From a virus: a stretch of DNA of 27,364 nt. Position numbers and translations under genes: made by a program. Location of the stretch: IMG/VR virus record IMGVR_UViG_3300021440_000100, positions 1 through 27,364 of that record; one strand, written 5' to 3'. Under the pieces are notes generated by a model. The model saw only the letters and a program-made list of their open reading frames with translations, did no database searches and was not told where the DNA came from. Below, one piece after another: positions 13,925-22,147 of this stretch (positions are counted from its first letter, which is position 1; every line of letters begins with the position of its first letter).

Positions 13925-14830
13925 ATGCCAGCCCCAAAAATGACCCTTAACGGGGTAAGCTTAAATCAACCCGCGTACGGTTACGTATCCCGCGTCCATA
14001 CAGGTATTAAATGGGATCTAGTGGGGGATAACTATAAAGGATACGATATAGGCGAGGTGTATTTTACAAATGAGATACCACGTATTATGCTTGATGAAAC
14101 AATGCAGGCGGCGATAGCAGTTGACTATGAAAGCGCGGTAACATTGGCGCTCGGTACGAATCATGGTTTTTATCCGTTTACACCGGTATTTACAGACGCC
14201 TCGTACTCGGTTCGCGTGCTACAACACCAGTATACCGGGGTGCTTAAATCCCCGTGGAAATATACAGACAACACACTATCTATGCGTTATGACGCCGCTA
14301 TACCAGCATTTACTCCCGGATCAATACCGGACGAGGGAACGGTAGCTATGTGGGATGGCAACACGATAGGGGCGGGCATAGTTGGTGGTATCCGTGAGAT
14401 TGACCAGCCGCCGGGGCTTAGTTTACCGGAATATTATAATGTATCCCTTACACAAAGCGGCGCAACGTACGGCATGCTGTATAAAAACCCGGATCAGATT
14501 AACGCGGGGATCACCGCGGACATAGAAATACGCGGAAGTGTTAGCAAAATCGGCCAAATTTTATTATATTTGCTTAATAAGGGAGCGAATTATTTTTATG
14601 TACTTATGCCATATAATACCAACATGCCGGAGCCAGTTCCGGGTACTCGGGACCCGGATTACTGGTTATTCGGGCGTAAAATACCCATGCAAAAATATCA
14701 ATTCACGAGCACGGGATTTACTCAATGGTTTTACGGATGGCGTGTTAAATGTATCAGCAACCCGATAGAGGTAGTGCATAATTATCGTAATAATTTGTCA
14801 ATACGTTTACGATTGGCGCTTGTAGTATGA
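13925..14830 (+). CDS. tail-tip protein 1, unknown family
   Basis: A 301-residue protein I do not recognise. It starts right after the tape-measure stop, the slot for distal tail or tail-tip proteins. It is beta-rich, aromatic (many Tyr, Trp and Phe) and has few Cys. It has a Pro-rich loop around IREIDQPPGLSLPEYYN (about 157-173) and a C-terminal part with YWLFGRKIPMQKYQFTSTGF and VHNYRNNLSIRLRLALVV. The repeated aromatic strands suggest a Dit-like or tube-like ring that joins the tube to the tip. This is by position only. The stop overlaps the next start as ATGA. Confidence 0.65.
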   Translation: MPAPKMTLNGVSLNQPAYGYVSRVHTGIKWDLVGDNYKGYDIGEVYFTNEIPRIMLDETMQAAIAVDYESAVTLALGTNHGFYPFTPVFTDASYSVRVLQHQYTGVLKSPWKYTDNTLSMRYDAAIPAFTPGSIPDEGTVAMWDGNTIGAGIVGGIREIDQPPGLSLPEYYNVSLTQSGATYGMLYKNPDQINAGITADIEIRGSVSKIGQILLYLLNKGANYFYVLMPYNTNMPEPVPGTRDPDYWLFGRKIPMQKYQFTSTGFTQWFYGWRVKCISNPIEVVHNYRNNLSIRLRLALVV

Positions 14831-16740
14831 GAGCAATTTATAGTTTAAAAATAACCTGCGACGGTGATAGCGTAGATAAAAGCGACGCCCCTGATCTGGG
14901 TTTTTACGTTGACGATATAGTACAAACTAACCCCCCTATGCTGCTGTGGTGTGAGTCTAAACTTGCATCAAGTGGGGTGACTACTATTGACGGAGCTCTC
15001 GCTACTGCGTACGCCCCTTTAATTATGGAATTATCTGAGCTAGCACGGGACTGTGAGCCGGACTCCCCCGTTGTAAATACAAACAGTGTCACTATTACAT
15101 TAGGCAACCATGATAAAATAATAGAATTTTTGCGCGAGTATGACATAGAGATACTAGGATTAAATGCGCGTTTATCTTTAAATATTTTTAATGCCTCCGG
15201 TGTACTTACGTCAAGCGAGTTAAAACTTGACGGAAAAATAGAAGGCCTTAATTACACCGATACGATATGCACGGGGACTATAAGTGCTAATAAATTCGCT
15301 CGTAACGCGCAGCTACTTTCGGTTGGTGAGCAACTTCTTATCGGTCAGAAACCGGCCGATACTGTTTACTGCGGTACTACCCGTAACTCGGTTAAAACCA
15401 TCTATACTACGGGTGGCCAGGACGCCTTTATGCTAATCGGCGGGTATGATACTATTACGTCGAGCGTAAAGCAACGTACGTACCAGGTATTTTTTAAAAC
15501 CGGCGTACCGAGTAACATAAGCAACTTAGTAGGCTGGTGGATGTATGTAGAATCGTCAAGCACCGAGAGCCGGGGGGAGTATCGTAAAATTACCAGTATA
15601 GAATCAATAACAGGGGTTGAGGTCGACTCAGTTAGTATATCTAATCCGGCGATAATCCCGTACATGGGGAACTATACAGGCGGGGGGTACGTAGAGATTG
15701 AAATTGATGGAGCCTATACTGAGGGTCTTGTGGTAGATTTATGTACCTACGTAAAGTTTGTAAATTTTGATCATTCGTTTACATTGTCTAAGAATGCATT
15801 AACCGGAACAGTTGACAGGCTATACAGCCAGGTTGACGGTGAGGTAGTACCTTTTGGGAATTTCGGTTACGACTGCGTGCTTAACACCAACGGTACTATT
15901 GACGTGTCGGTGGATTATCCGATTGACGACGATGTTATAGCCACGTATACGGGGGCACCATGTAGAAATTTAGCGCTTATCGGGAACAATATATCCGGGG
16001 CTAATTATGAGATAAATTTGCGTGAGTGGGTTTACGAAGCGGGAGACGCTGGGGTGAGTGGGGATCCGTATAAAAATATGAACGATCTCTACGCGGAGCA
16101 GACGCCGTTTACACCGGGTGTATTTAGTGAAGGTGGGCCAGTATCGAGCGGGTTGGTTACTAATGATTTTGGTAATAGCGGGGGGATATTTGATCACAAT
16201 GTAGCAACGTACGGATATTACCGTAATACTTTTACGAATTACGGTAACTCGCTTGTAGGAATACAGTTTGATCTTCCGATTATTGCGGACGATTTTAAAT
16301 TTAAATCCGTACACCTTGCGCTTGCTATTAAAAGTACATGCCCGGTTGGACTTGCAACCCCTAGCGGGATTGTGTGCTTAACGAAACAAGCGTATGGAGC
16401 CGCGGTAAAGCATTTTAATATGCCACTGGATAGCTCATCGGGTCCGGTGTACATAAATACCGTTCCCGAATTTTATCTTACGTCCGCGTTGCATGATGAC
16501 TTTTTTTATCCGACGGATTGGCAGTGGAAAACGCCGGATACTGCACCCCAGACGCGCTTTACCGGTTTAGAGTCTACTAAACTGCAAGGGGTTGACACTG
16601 TAGAAAAGTACCGCAAAATACTTAAAGTTGGATTATTTTTCCTGCGCGGGCCCGGAACCCCGGCGAATGACGAAATTTTACTTTACGAAATAGCAGCTAT
16701 ATTTAAGCATGAGAACTCGCTAACTGGGGTATTCGTATGA
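14827..16740 (+). CDS. tail-tip protein 2, unknown family
   Basis: A 637-residue beta-rich protein without a recognised domain. Residues about 1-150 start with IYSLKITCDGDSVDKSDAP and include VNTNSVTITLGN, resembling the first domain of tail hub proteins. The middle (about 185-400) has many short strands with Tyr, Asp and Gly. The C-terminal 250 residues include a jelly-roll-like run (NDFGNSGGIFDHNVATYGYY, later FKSVHLALAIKSTCPVG), perhaps a sugar-binding module. It overlaps both neighbours by ATGA, so tip proteins 1-3 and the fiber are translated as a chain. A tail hub or baseplate role is inferred from place. Confidence 0.65.
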   Translation: MRAIYSLKITCDGDSVDKSDAPDLGFYVDDIVQTNPPMLLWCESKLASSGVTTIDGALATAYAPLIMELSELARDCEPDSPVVNTNSVTITLGNHDKIIEFLREYDIEILGLNARLSLNIFNASGVLTSSELKLDGKIEGLNYTDTICTGTISANKFARNAQLLSVGEQLLIGQKPADTVYCGTTRNSVKTIYTTGGQDAFMLIGGYDTITSSVKQRTYQVFFKTGVPSNISNLVGWWMYVESSSTESRGEYRKITSIESITGVEVDSVSISNPAIIPYMGNYTGGGYVEIEIDGAYTEGLVVDLCTYVKFVNFDHSFTLSKNALTGTVDRLYSQVDGEVVPFGNFGYDCVLNTNGTIDVSVDYPIDDDVIATYTGAPCRNLALIGNNISGANYEINLREWVYEAGDAGVSGDPYKNMNDLYAEQTPFTPGVFSEGGPVSSGLVTNDFGNSGGIFDHNVATYGYYRNTFTNYGNSLVGIQFDLPIIADDFKFKSVHLALAIKSTCPVGLATPSGIVCLTKQAYGAAVKHFNMPLDSSSGPVYINTVPEFYLTSALHDDFFYPTDWQWKTPDTAPQTRFTGLESTKLQGVDTVEKYRKILKVGLFFLRGPGTPANDEILLYEIAAIFKHENSLTGVFV

Positions 16741-17672
16741 GCATTGACGCGGGCTATGGAAACCCTGTTGATTTTTTAAGGTACGTTCTGCGATGCCAGG
16801 ATTGGGGGGACAATGCTACGGGCGTTCCCTCGGCGTCGGCGCGGATACGTACGGGCGTAGGTGTCGAGGGCTCTTTTGATAGTGTTACTCTTGACACTGT
16901 AAGAGCTATACATATAAGGCTGCTTGTAAACGAGCAAATAAGCACTAAAGATATGGTTGACAAAATATGTAAACAGTTTAATTTATTGCAGTATACTGAC
17001 GTTGATGGCTACGAATGCGTAAAGTATCTTTTTGCCACTTCCAGCGACGTAACTATACCGACGTATGTCATAGGCGATACTCAGGCGGTTGACGCCTTGG
17101 AATACCCGGACACGTCAAAAATATGTGTAAATCCCCGTGTAAATTATAATTATGATTACGCTACATCCACGTATAAATCCTCCGTATACCTCGACAACGT
17201 GCAGCGCGGAACATATAATCCGGCGTATGCTGTTGGATTTTCAGCGGGCTCGGGCTTTATTTATTGGGATAAATGTCGGTCAGAGTTGTGGCCGTTGGTG
17301 CGCCGGGTCGAGGATATGGATACCGAGTGGAGAGACAATGAATTTATCATTGATTATCGGGGGGCTTTATTACGTCTTGATAATATAATAAAAATGATGC
17401 GAATGAAAAAACTGTCGATTACGGTGCCTTATGAACTCGGATACTCATTAAAAATCGGCAGGATTATTATAGTAAGTTTTGCGCATCTTAGCTATTTAGG
17501 GGATAAAGATTACCAGTTTGTAATTACGGGTATATCAGAAAGTAAAGTGGGAAATACGGTATCAATTACAGGATATTTACAAAATGAAGTAGATAGCTTA
17601 CTATATTACGGATCGGATTCTTTACTTATCTATAGTGAGGACGGCGTTATAAATTACAGGAGGATACAATGA
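16737..17672 (+). CDS. tail-tip protein 3, hub-like, unknown family
   Basis: A 311-residue protein. It has a motif block around ISTKDMVDKICKQFNLLQYTD (split here as ISTKDMVDKICKQ and FNLLQYTD, about residues 65-85) followed by CVKYLFATSSD, and a C-terminal beta part (LSITVPYELGYSLKIGRIII, then FVITGISESKVGNTVSITGYL). The last block, in which a strand returns to a position such as IGRIIIV, looks like the final domain of tail hub proteins of the gp27/gpD type. Together with the gene before it, it may be a hub split in two. The gene starts in the previous stop (ATGA) and runs into the fiber gene the same way. Confidence 0.65.
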   Translation: MSIDAGYGNPVDFLRYVLRCQDWGDNATGVPSASARIRTGVGVEGSFDSVTLDTVRAIHIRLLVNEQISTKDMVDKICKQFNLLQYTDVDGYECVKYLFATSSDVTIPTYVIGDTQAVDALEYPDTSKICVNPRVNYNYDYATSTYKSSVYLDNVQRGTYNPAYAVGFSAGSGFIYWDKCRSELWPLVRRVEDMDTEWRDNEFIIDYRGALLRLDNIIKMMRMKKLSITVPYELGYSLKIGRIIIVSFAHLSYLGDKDYQFVITGISESKVGNTVSITGYLQNEVDSLLYYGSDSLLIYSEDGVINYRRIQ

Positions 17673-20020
17673 ATTATCGTAGAATAAACTCGACGCTTGT
17701 CGGAGCCGTACCCACCGACGTGCAGGCATACTTTACGTCTATGGCTGGGAGGGAGATTATAGTTCCGGTTGAGTGGGTAATTGACGCCTCTGTAGACGCT
17801 TCCGGCGTAGCGCTTACGTTTGTTGACAACGGGAAAATAACAGTAACCGCAGGGCATACGGTATCTAATGTTACTGTAACGGGTATGCCGGATTGGAAGA
17901 TATTTGACGGGGATGGAAGCGTAACTATTAAAAGCGGATCTAGTCGTCCCGAGTGGTTCGGCGCTTCCACGGCCTCTTCATATCAAACTAATACTACGGC
18001 TATACAAAAAGCAACAAACGCACTTTCAGCACACGGGGGTGTAGTTAAGTATGGTGTGGGCGTATGGCTACAGGGTTCTGTCATACCCGTAAGTAACGTA
18101 TCGTATCAAGGGCTTGGCGAGGCCACGGTAATTAAACTCGGGGATGGTGCAAACAGCGCGCTTTTTAACCGTAATAATACGTCAATCAATTTAGCGACAG
18201 CGCAAAACAATATAACATTTTCCGATTTTGTAATTGATGGTAATAAAGCAAATGCCTTTATAAACGACTACAATGCCTCAGCCATACAAATAGGCGGTTC
18301 AAATATAACAATTAAAAATATCCGTGCATACAACACGATAGCCGCCATGTGCTCAATAGGTGTAAACGTAACGGGTGCGAAAAATATTCGAATACTTAAT
18401 TGTGTTGTTCACAATCCGGGAACAATAAATAGGTATTGGGGCGGAATCGCAGTTATTAATGGTAGTGACGTTTTAATGAGCGGGAACGTAATTACTACCT
18501 CCGACGGTTATATGCAGTATGGACTTGACTATGAGCCTAATTCAGCATGGGAACGCGGTATCGATATATCCATTGAGAATAACGTGGTGATAAGGGGAAC
18601 AATAAATGTTTCAGTTGCTTCTAACGTATCAATAAAAAACAATGTTGTTAGAATGCCGCTAAATAATGCCGGCGGTGGTGCATCCGTAAGGGTGGGGAAT
18701 TGTACGGGAATACTCGCTATTGAAGGCAATAACATCGAGCAATATATAGTAAATAACGCATGCTTGATGCTTGACGGAAATGCGTTCACCACCGGATTTG
18801 TATCTGGAAATCAATTTCTTCAGAGATGTCCATACCAGTCTAGCGAGAATTACTTAAATTCGCAAGCCTTACGGATAGTTGACACCTCGAATATTACCGT
18901 AAGTAGCAATGAAGTAGTATACCCGGGTGACATACAATATTATTCCAGAACTCAAGGCGGCGGAATTATTGAGATAGGCTCATCTAACAGCAATACATTT
19001 TTTAATAATATATTCGTAAATATTTATACTCCGTACGCGTTAATCGGCGCATCTAGTGTGGTAAAATGCTTGGAACAGCGACAGGACGGAACTTACCACC
19101 TTGACAGTACGGTAGCTGTTAAAAACGGAGCGGAAATAAATGTCCTACTCAATAAAAACGGGGATAGTTATATCAATGACAGGCTTGTGATAAATGGAGA
19201 TACTTACCACGGGAGCGGGGGGGCGTTTATACAGGCCGGGGTTGAAACTTACGGCGGTATAACCGTGCGTGGATCAGAAGGACCTAATACGGGTTATGAT
19301 CCCGATATGATAAACCCCGCTAATTTAAATCTTTTCGGAAGTAACGGAACATCAGCTCATAATGATGGGGGTGAAGCGGCTATTGATATGAGGGCAAACG
19401 GTGCGTATAGTAATCTCGATTACGCAAAAATAATTAAATACGCAAACGGTATAAACAGCGGAGTATTAGAGATTAGATGCGGGGCCCCCGCCGCTAGTCC
19501 GGCATTAGTTATCACCCCCGTATATACGGGGTCACCTAATGTGGGTATAGGAAAAGTACCTACTGTAAAACTCGATGTCGATGGCCCCATAAACTCTCAA
19601 AAAGTTAAACTGACAGCGGAAGGGGGTATTGCGGTGTTAATGACTAACCGTACTGGGGGTGCGTCCGTGAAGGGGGAAGTTGTCACTGTATCGTCAAGCT
19701 ATGATAATGCGGTGAGTAAAATAGTTGTGGACGTGCCTAACCCCGTGGGTGTTTTTTATGAGTCAGGTATTGCCGATGGGGCCGAAGCTTGGATTGTTGT
19801 GTCCGGGGTTGCGGACGTTTACTTTATAGGAAACACTACGCGCGGGCAATTCGGCCGTGGTTTTGTTACCGGTGATGCCGGGTACGTGTCTGGGCAAGCG
19901 TTTGCTGAAAACGTACCCACGGCCCCCTTTGCAACGGACAAGCACTTTTACGAGATATGCCATATCACTGAGAGCCGCACCGGTGCGGGGTTGGCTAAAG
20001 GGGTATTACATTTTAATTAA
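17669..20020 (+). CDS. tail fiber / tailspike with beta-helix
   Basis: The 783-residue receptor-binding candidate. The first 110 residues end in the RPEWFGA motif typical of the entrance to phage beta-helix spikes. Residues about 115-480 repeat N-rich strands (ISIENNVVIRG, VSIKNNVVRM, ITVSSNEVVY) of a right-handed parallel beta-helix of the pectate-lyase type. About residues 620-645 have the NVGIGKVPTVKLDVDG motif of trimeric fibers, followed by a C-terminal domain with TNRTGGASVKGEVV and ending in KGVLHFN. A depolymerase activity is possible, but no catalytic triad is evident. The SD is AGGAGG, with an ATGA overlap. It is the last gene of the tail operon. Confidence 0.85.
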   Translation: MNYRRINSTLVGAVPTDVQAYFTSMAGREIIVPVEWVIDASVDASGVALTFVDNGKITVTAGHTVSNVTVTGMPDWKIFDGDGSVTIKSGSSRPEWFGASTASSYQTNTTAIQKATNALSAHGGVVKYGVGVWLQGSVIPVSNVSYQGLGEATVIKLGDGANSALFNRNNTSINLATAQNNITFSDFVIDGNKANAFINDYNASAIQIGGSNITIKNIRAYNTIAAMCSIGVNVTGAKNIRILNCVVHNPGTINRYWGGIAVINGSDVLMSGNVITTSDGYMQYGLDYEPNSAWERGIDISIENNVVIRGTINVSVASNVSIKNNVVRMPLNNAGGGASVRVGNCTGILAIEGNNIEQYIVNNACLMLDGNAFTTGFVSGNQFLQRCPYQSSENYLNSQALRIVDTSNITVSSNEVVYPGDIQYYSRTQGGGIIEIGSSNSNTFFNNIFVNIYTPYALIGASSVVKCLEQRQDGTYHLDSTVAVKNGAEINVLLNKNGDSYINDRLVINGDTYHGSGGAFIQAGVETYGGITVRGSEGPNTGYDPDMINPANLNLFGSNGTSAHNDGGEAAIDMRANGAYSNLDYAKIIKYANGINSGVLEIRCGAPAASPALVITPVYTGSPNVGIGKVPTVKLDVDGPINSQKVKLTAEGGIAVLMTNRTGGASVKGEVVTVSSSYDNAVSKIVVDVPNPVGVFYESGIADGAEAWIVVSGVADVYFIGNTTRGQFGRGFVTGDAGYVSGQAFAENVPTAPFATDKHFYEICHITESRTGAGLAKGVLHFN

Positions 20021-20028
20021 AATACTTA

Positions 20029-20057
20029 TAGACACCGCGGGTATTTTTACGTATATT
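20029..20057 (+). promoter_or_regulatory. promoter of the lysis block
   Basis: TAGACA (20029-20034), a 17-base spacer and TATATT (20052-20057) match sigma70 with one mismatch in each box. The start would be near 20064. A 7-bp A/T hairpin (AAAATAC 20019-20025 with GTATTTT 20041-20047) overlaps it and ends in a T run, so it may also end the tail operon. Confidence 0.5.
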
Positions 20058-20087
20058 AGTAATAATTGAATCTCCTTTTAAGTGATT

Positions 20088-20113
20088 GGGGGCGCCTTTG
20101 GCCCCTTACTTTT
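20088..20113 (+). terminator. hairpin with U tract before the lysis genes
   Basis: GGGG-C-GCC (from 20088) pairs with GGCCCC (20100-20105) around TTT with one bulged C, followed by TTACTTTT (20106-20113). It looks like a rho-independent terminator, but it lies after the predicted promoter start near 20064. It could end the tail message and also attenuate the lysis message. Confidence 0.5.
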
Positions 20114-20131
20114 AACCAAGCGAGGAAAAGT

Positions 20132-20686
20132 ATGCATAGGTTTTTAACGTTACTTATCGGGCTCACCGTGCTTGTATCTGCTCAGCTTAACATGCGTACC
20201 TTGGAGTACGATGTAACAAACTTTCGTGCGGATTCCACGTATACGAGCGCGTGGGCATCGATGATTGACTACGAGAACGTTGACGTGACCGTGTTAATTA
20301 ACGATACCACATCGGCGGGGTACACATCCGATAGTATAGCAGTAAAATACGCAATACAGTATGGGAGCCCGTATAAAAATTATCTTGGCGTAGTTACTAC
20401 CGCGCATATAGGTCCGCCGCATTTTCTGGATTCTTTACGCGCTACGTCTGGGCGCTGGGTTACTAATAGTACATGGCTAGGATTTGGGGTAGATTCATTT
20501 CCAGAAACGCAACTCGATACTACTGTTGATCTAGGATACGCTTTAAATAAAAAATACTTACAACCCTATGTTAACCCAATGTTTCGGATTATACTTATCG
20601 GGCTCACCGGAAATAATAAAGACGCGTTTCTACGTGTCCGCATCGTTATTACTCAAAGAAAATGGCAGTTATCAGGTAAAAACTAA
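20132..20686 (+). CDS. exported protein before lysin, unknown
   Basis: A 184-residue protein starting at ATG 20132, with GAGG six bases upstream. An upstream in-frame TTG at 20066 would place a hydrophilic 22-residue piece before the signal and run through the terminator hairpin, so it is rejected. Residues 1-15 form a signal peptide (RFLTLLIGLTVLVSA, cleavage expected before QLN). The mature part is beta-rich with many Thr, Asp and Tyr (DVTVLINDTTSAGYTSDSIA), like a small secreted or periplasmic beta domain. It has no Cys at the cleavage site, so it is not a lipoprotein. No family is recognised. The TAA is followed at once by the SD of the muramidase gene. Confidence 0.75.
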   Translation: MHRFLTLLIGLTVLVSAQLNMRTLEYDVTNFRADSTYTSAWASMIDYENVDVTVLINDTTSAGYTSDSIAVKYAIQYGSPYKNYLGVVTTAHIGPPHFLDSLRATSGRWVTNSTWLGFGVDSFPETQLDTTVDLGYALNKKYLQPYVNPMFRIILIGLTGNNKDAFLRVRIVITQRKWQLSGKN

Positions 20687-20696
20687 GGAGCAGCTT

Positions 20697-21158
20697 ATGT
20701 TTTACAAAGCGGTTACTCGTGTTTTTCGCTGGGAGGGCGGGTATAGTAATGACCCCCATGACAGAGGGGGGGAGACTAACTACGGCATAAGTAAATCCGC
20801 GTATCCGAATCTTGACATAAAGAATCTAACACCATCGGGGGCCCGAGAAATATACCGCCGCGATTATTGGGACAAATGTAACTGTGATAAGATGCCGTAC
20901 CCCGTAGCGCTTATAGTTTTTGACTCCGCAGTAAATCAGGGCGCCAGCACGGCCGCCAGGATGCTTCAGAAATGCCTTGATGTAGAGATAGACGGAGTTA
21001 TCGGGCCTCAGACTATTGAAGCTTGTAAGCGCCCTGGTACGGTTATTAAATTTGCAGCAGAACGCATTTATAGATACACACACTGCAGCGGCTGGGAGCG
21101 TTACGGCATAGGCTGGACGCGCAGGGTCGCCGATATGATTTTAGGAGGCGCGGAATGA
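20697..21158 (+). CDS. endolysin, GH108 N-acetylmuramidase
   Basis: The 153-residue lysozyme cuts the glycan backbone of peptidoglycan to release virions. Residues 11-31 carry the GH108 signature WEGGYSNDP then DRGGETNYGIS, with Glu13 as the expected catalytic acid. The DYWDKCNCD and ALIVFDSAVNQG segments, and a C-terminal VDGVIGPQT-like stretch (here EIDGVIGPQTIEA) of the peptidoglycan-binding type, complete the family pattern. The length is near the minimum for the family (about 150-180). There is no signal peptide, so a holin should release it. I chose ATG 20697 with AAGGAG at 20685-20690; the open frame extends upstream but lacks an SD. Confidence 0.92.
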   Translation: MFYKAVTRVFRWEGGYSNDPHDRGGETNYGISKSAYPNLDIKNLTPSGAREIYRRDYWDKCNCDKMPYPVALIVFDSAVNQGASTAARMLQKCLDVEIDGVIGPQTIEACKRPGTVIKFAAERIYRYTHCSGWERYGIGWTRRVADMILGGAE

Positions 21159-21394
21159 CACCAAGGAAAAAAGTTACGCTTATGGTATTAGGTAGCTGGG
21201 CCGGGAGTATTGTGGCTGTGGCGGCGGTTGTAAGTTTAGGATGGACGGCAGCAACTAACCAGATCGCTGAATACATCGACAGCCGTATTGACTGCAAGAT
21301 GCAGTACGCTGTAGAGCTCTTAAAACAAATAACCACAATTGAGCAGCAGCGGCAAGCTGAGGAAGCCGTCAAGCGCTGGGAGATAAAAAAATGA
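21155..21394 (+). CDS. one-TM membrane protein of the lysis block
   Basis: A 79-residue protein with a basic start (MTPRKK), one hydrophobic segment (about 7-32, VTLMVLGSWAGSIVAVAAVV), and a charged helical C-terminal half (about 38-79, with EQQRQAEEAVKRW). The strong SD is AGGAGG at 21143-21148. The ATG lies in the previous stop and the stop in the next ATG (ATGA both sides). This is the shape of a small holin, antiholin or inner-membrane spanin-like protein. The sequence does not decide between them. Confidence 0.75.
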   Translation: MTPRKKVTLMVLGSWAGSIVAVAAVVSLGWTAATNQIAEYIDSRIDCKMQYAVELLKQITTIEQQRQAEEAVKRWEIKK

Positions 21395-21909
21395 ATATAC
21401 GAACGGTCGCTTTTTTGGTAATTTTATGCTTTCTTATAGGGTTAATAATCGGGGCATCTAAGAAAACCCGGTATGAGTCCACAAAACCCCGTCCGGCGGA
21501 GACTATTACAGTACACGATACTATTGTACGGGTACAACGTGACACAATACGAATACCTGTTAAACAAGTAAAGTATTATACTAAAACTGACACGGTGCGA
21601 GTGAGGGATTCGGTTATCACGGTCGATTGCGTTACGTTTCCCCTGCTGTTAAGCGATAGTTCAATTATCGCGGTTAACGGATGTAGCGCGTTAGGTATTC
21701 CGCGAGATCTAGCTCTGGAAGCTGAGTGGGTTGATAAAAGGGAGCACATACGCACTATAGAGCGCGTGCGGACCGATACGGTACAATTGCGTTCTAAGCG
21801 GCTCGGATTTACGTTAGGGCCGAGCGCTGGCGTGGGGATAGATATAAATAACGTATCTAGGCCCGCGTATTTTATAGGGTGTACGCTCACTTATGGTTGG
21901 AGGTTTTAA
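21391..21909 (+). CDS. spanin-like membrane-anchored protein, unknown
   Basis: A 172-residue protein with an N-terminal membrane helix (about 5-22, TVAFLVILCFLIGLIIGA), a Thr/Asp/Arg/Val-rich middle with repeated DT motifs (HDTIVRVQRDTIRIP, later KTDTVRVRDSVIT), and a beta end (LGFTLGPSAGVGID...) closing in TYGWRF. A C-terminal Phe after alternating hydrophobic residues is the usual signal of outer-membrane beta proteins. The layout, inner-membrane anchor, periplasmic stretch and outer-membrane-like end, is what a single-protein spanin needs for Gram-negative lysis. It resembles the general style of small anchored proteins in phages of Gram-negative hosts. Alternative: a conserved periplasmic protein without lytic role. 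Confidence 0.7.
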   Translation: MNIRTVAFLVILCFLIGLIIGASKKTRYESTKPRPAETITVHDTIVRVQRDTIRIPVKQVKYYTKTDTVRVRDSVITVDCVTFPLLLSDSSIIAVNGCSALGIPRDLALEAEWVDKREHIRTIERVRTDTVQLRSKRLGFTLGPSAGVGIDINNVSRPAYFIGCTLTYGWRF

Positions 21910-21910
21910 A

Positions 21911-22147
21911 ATGGAACGCAATAACGAGCTACCGCAGCGGGTAGGATACACCGAGGAATCCCCAGGAGTCAAGAGCAGCACGCGGCTTGTATTCGTTGTA
22001 GGGGCGTTTTATATATTGGCGCTTGCGGGGTATATGGTGTATGTAAAGTCCGGGGGACCCGTAGAGATAAGCGCTTTTATTGTATCCGGCATAGGAGCCC
22101 TTGGTGGCGTAAAGTATTTTGGAACAAAAAATGAGGTTGATAAATAA
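21911..22147 (+). CDS. two-TM protein, holin candidate
   Basis: The product is 78 residues from the ATG at 21911, with GGAGGT at 21899-21904. Upstream the frame is open but has a worse site. A hydrophilic N-terminus (1-24) is followed by two hydrophobic helices (about 27-46 VFVVGAFYILALAGYMVYV, and about 53-71 EISAFIVSGIGALGGVKYF), joined by a short loop, and a charged end. That is the class II holin shape. Holins gather in the inner membrane and let the endolysin reach peptidoglycan. Its place beside the muramidase gene supports this. The sequence itself is not family-diagnostic, and the one-TM protein upstream is a rival. Confidence 0.65.
   Translation: MERNNELPQRVGYTEESPGVKSSTRLVFVVGAFYILALAGYMVYVKSGGPVEISAFIVSGIGALGGVKYFGTKNEVDK

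Noticed and set aside
20066-20131. N-terminal extension of the exported protein from a TTG
   Set aside because: It would place a hydrophilic stretch before the signal peptide, reads through the terminator hairpin, and lacks an SD; ATG 20132 has one.
21911-22147. Longer reading of the holin candidate from 21893
   Set aside because: The upstream ATG overlaps the end of the previous gene and has a poorer SD than the ATG at 21911.
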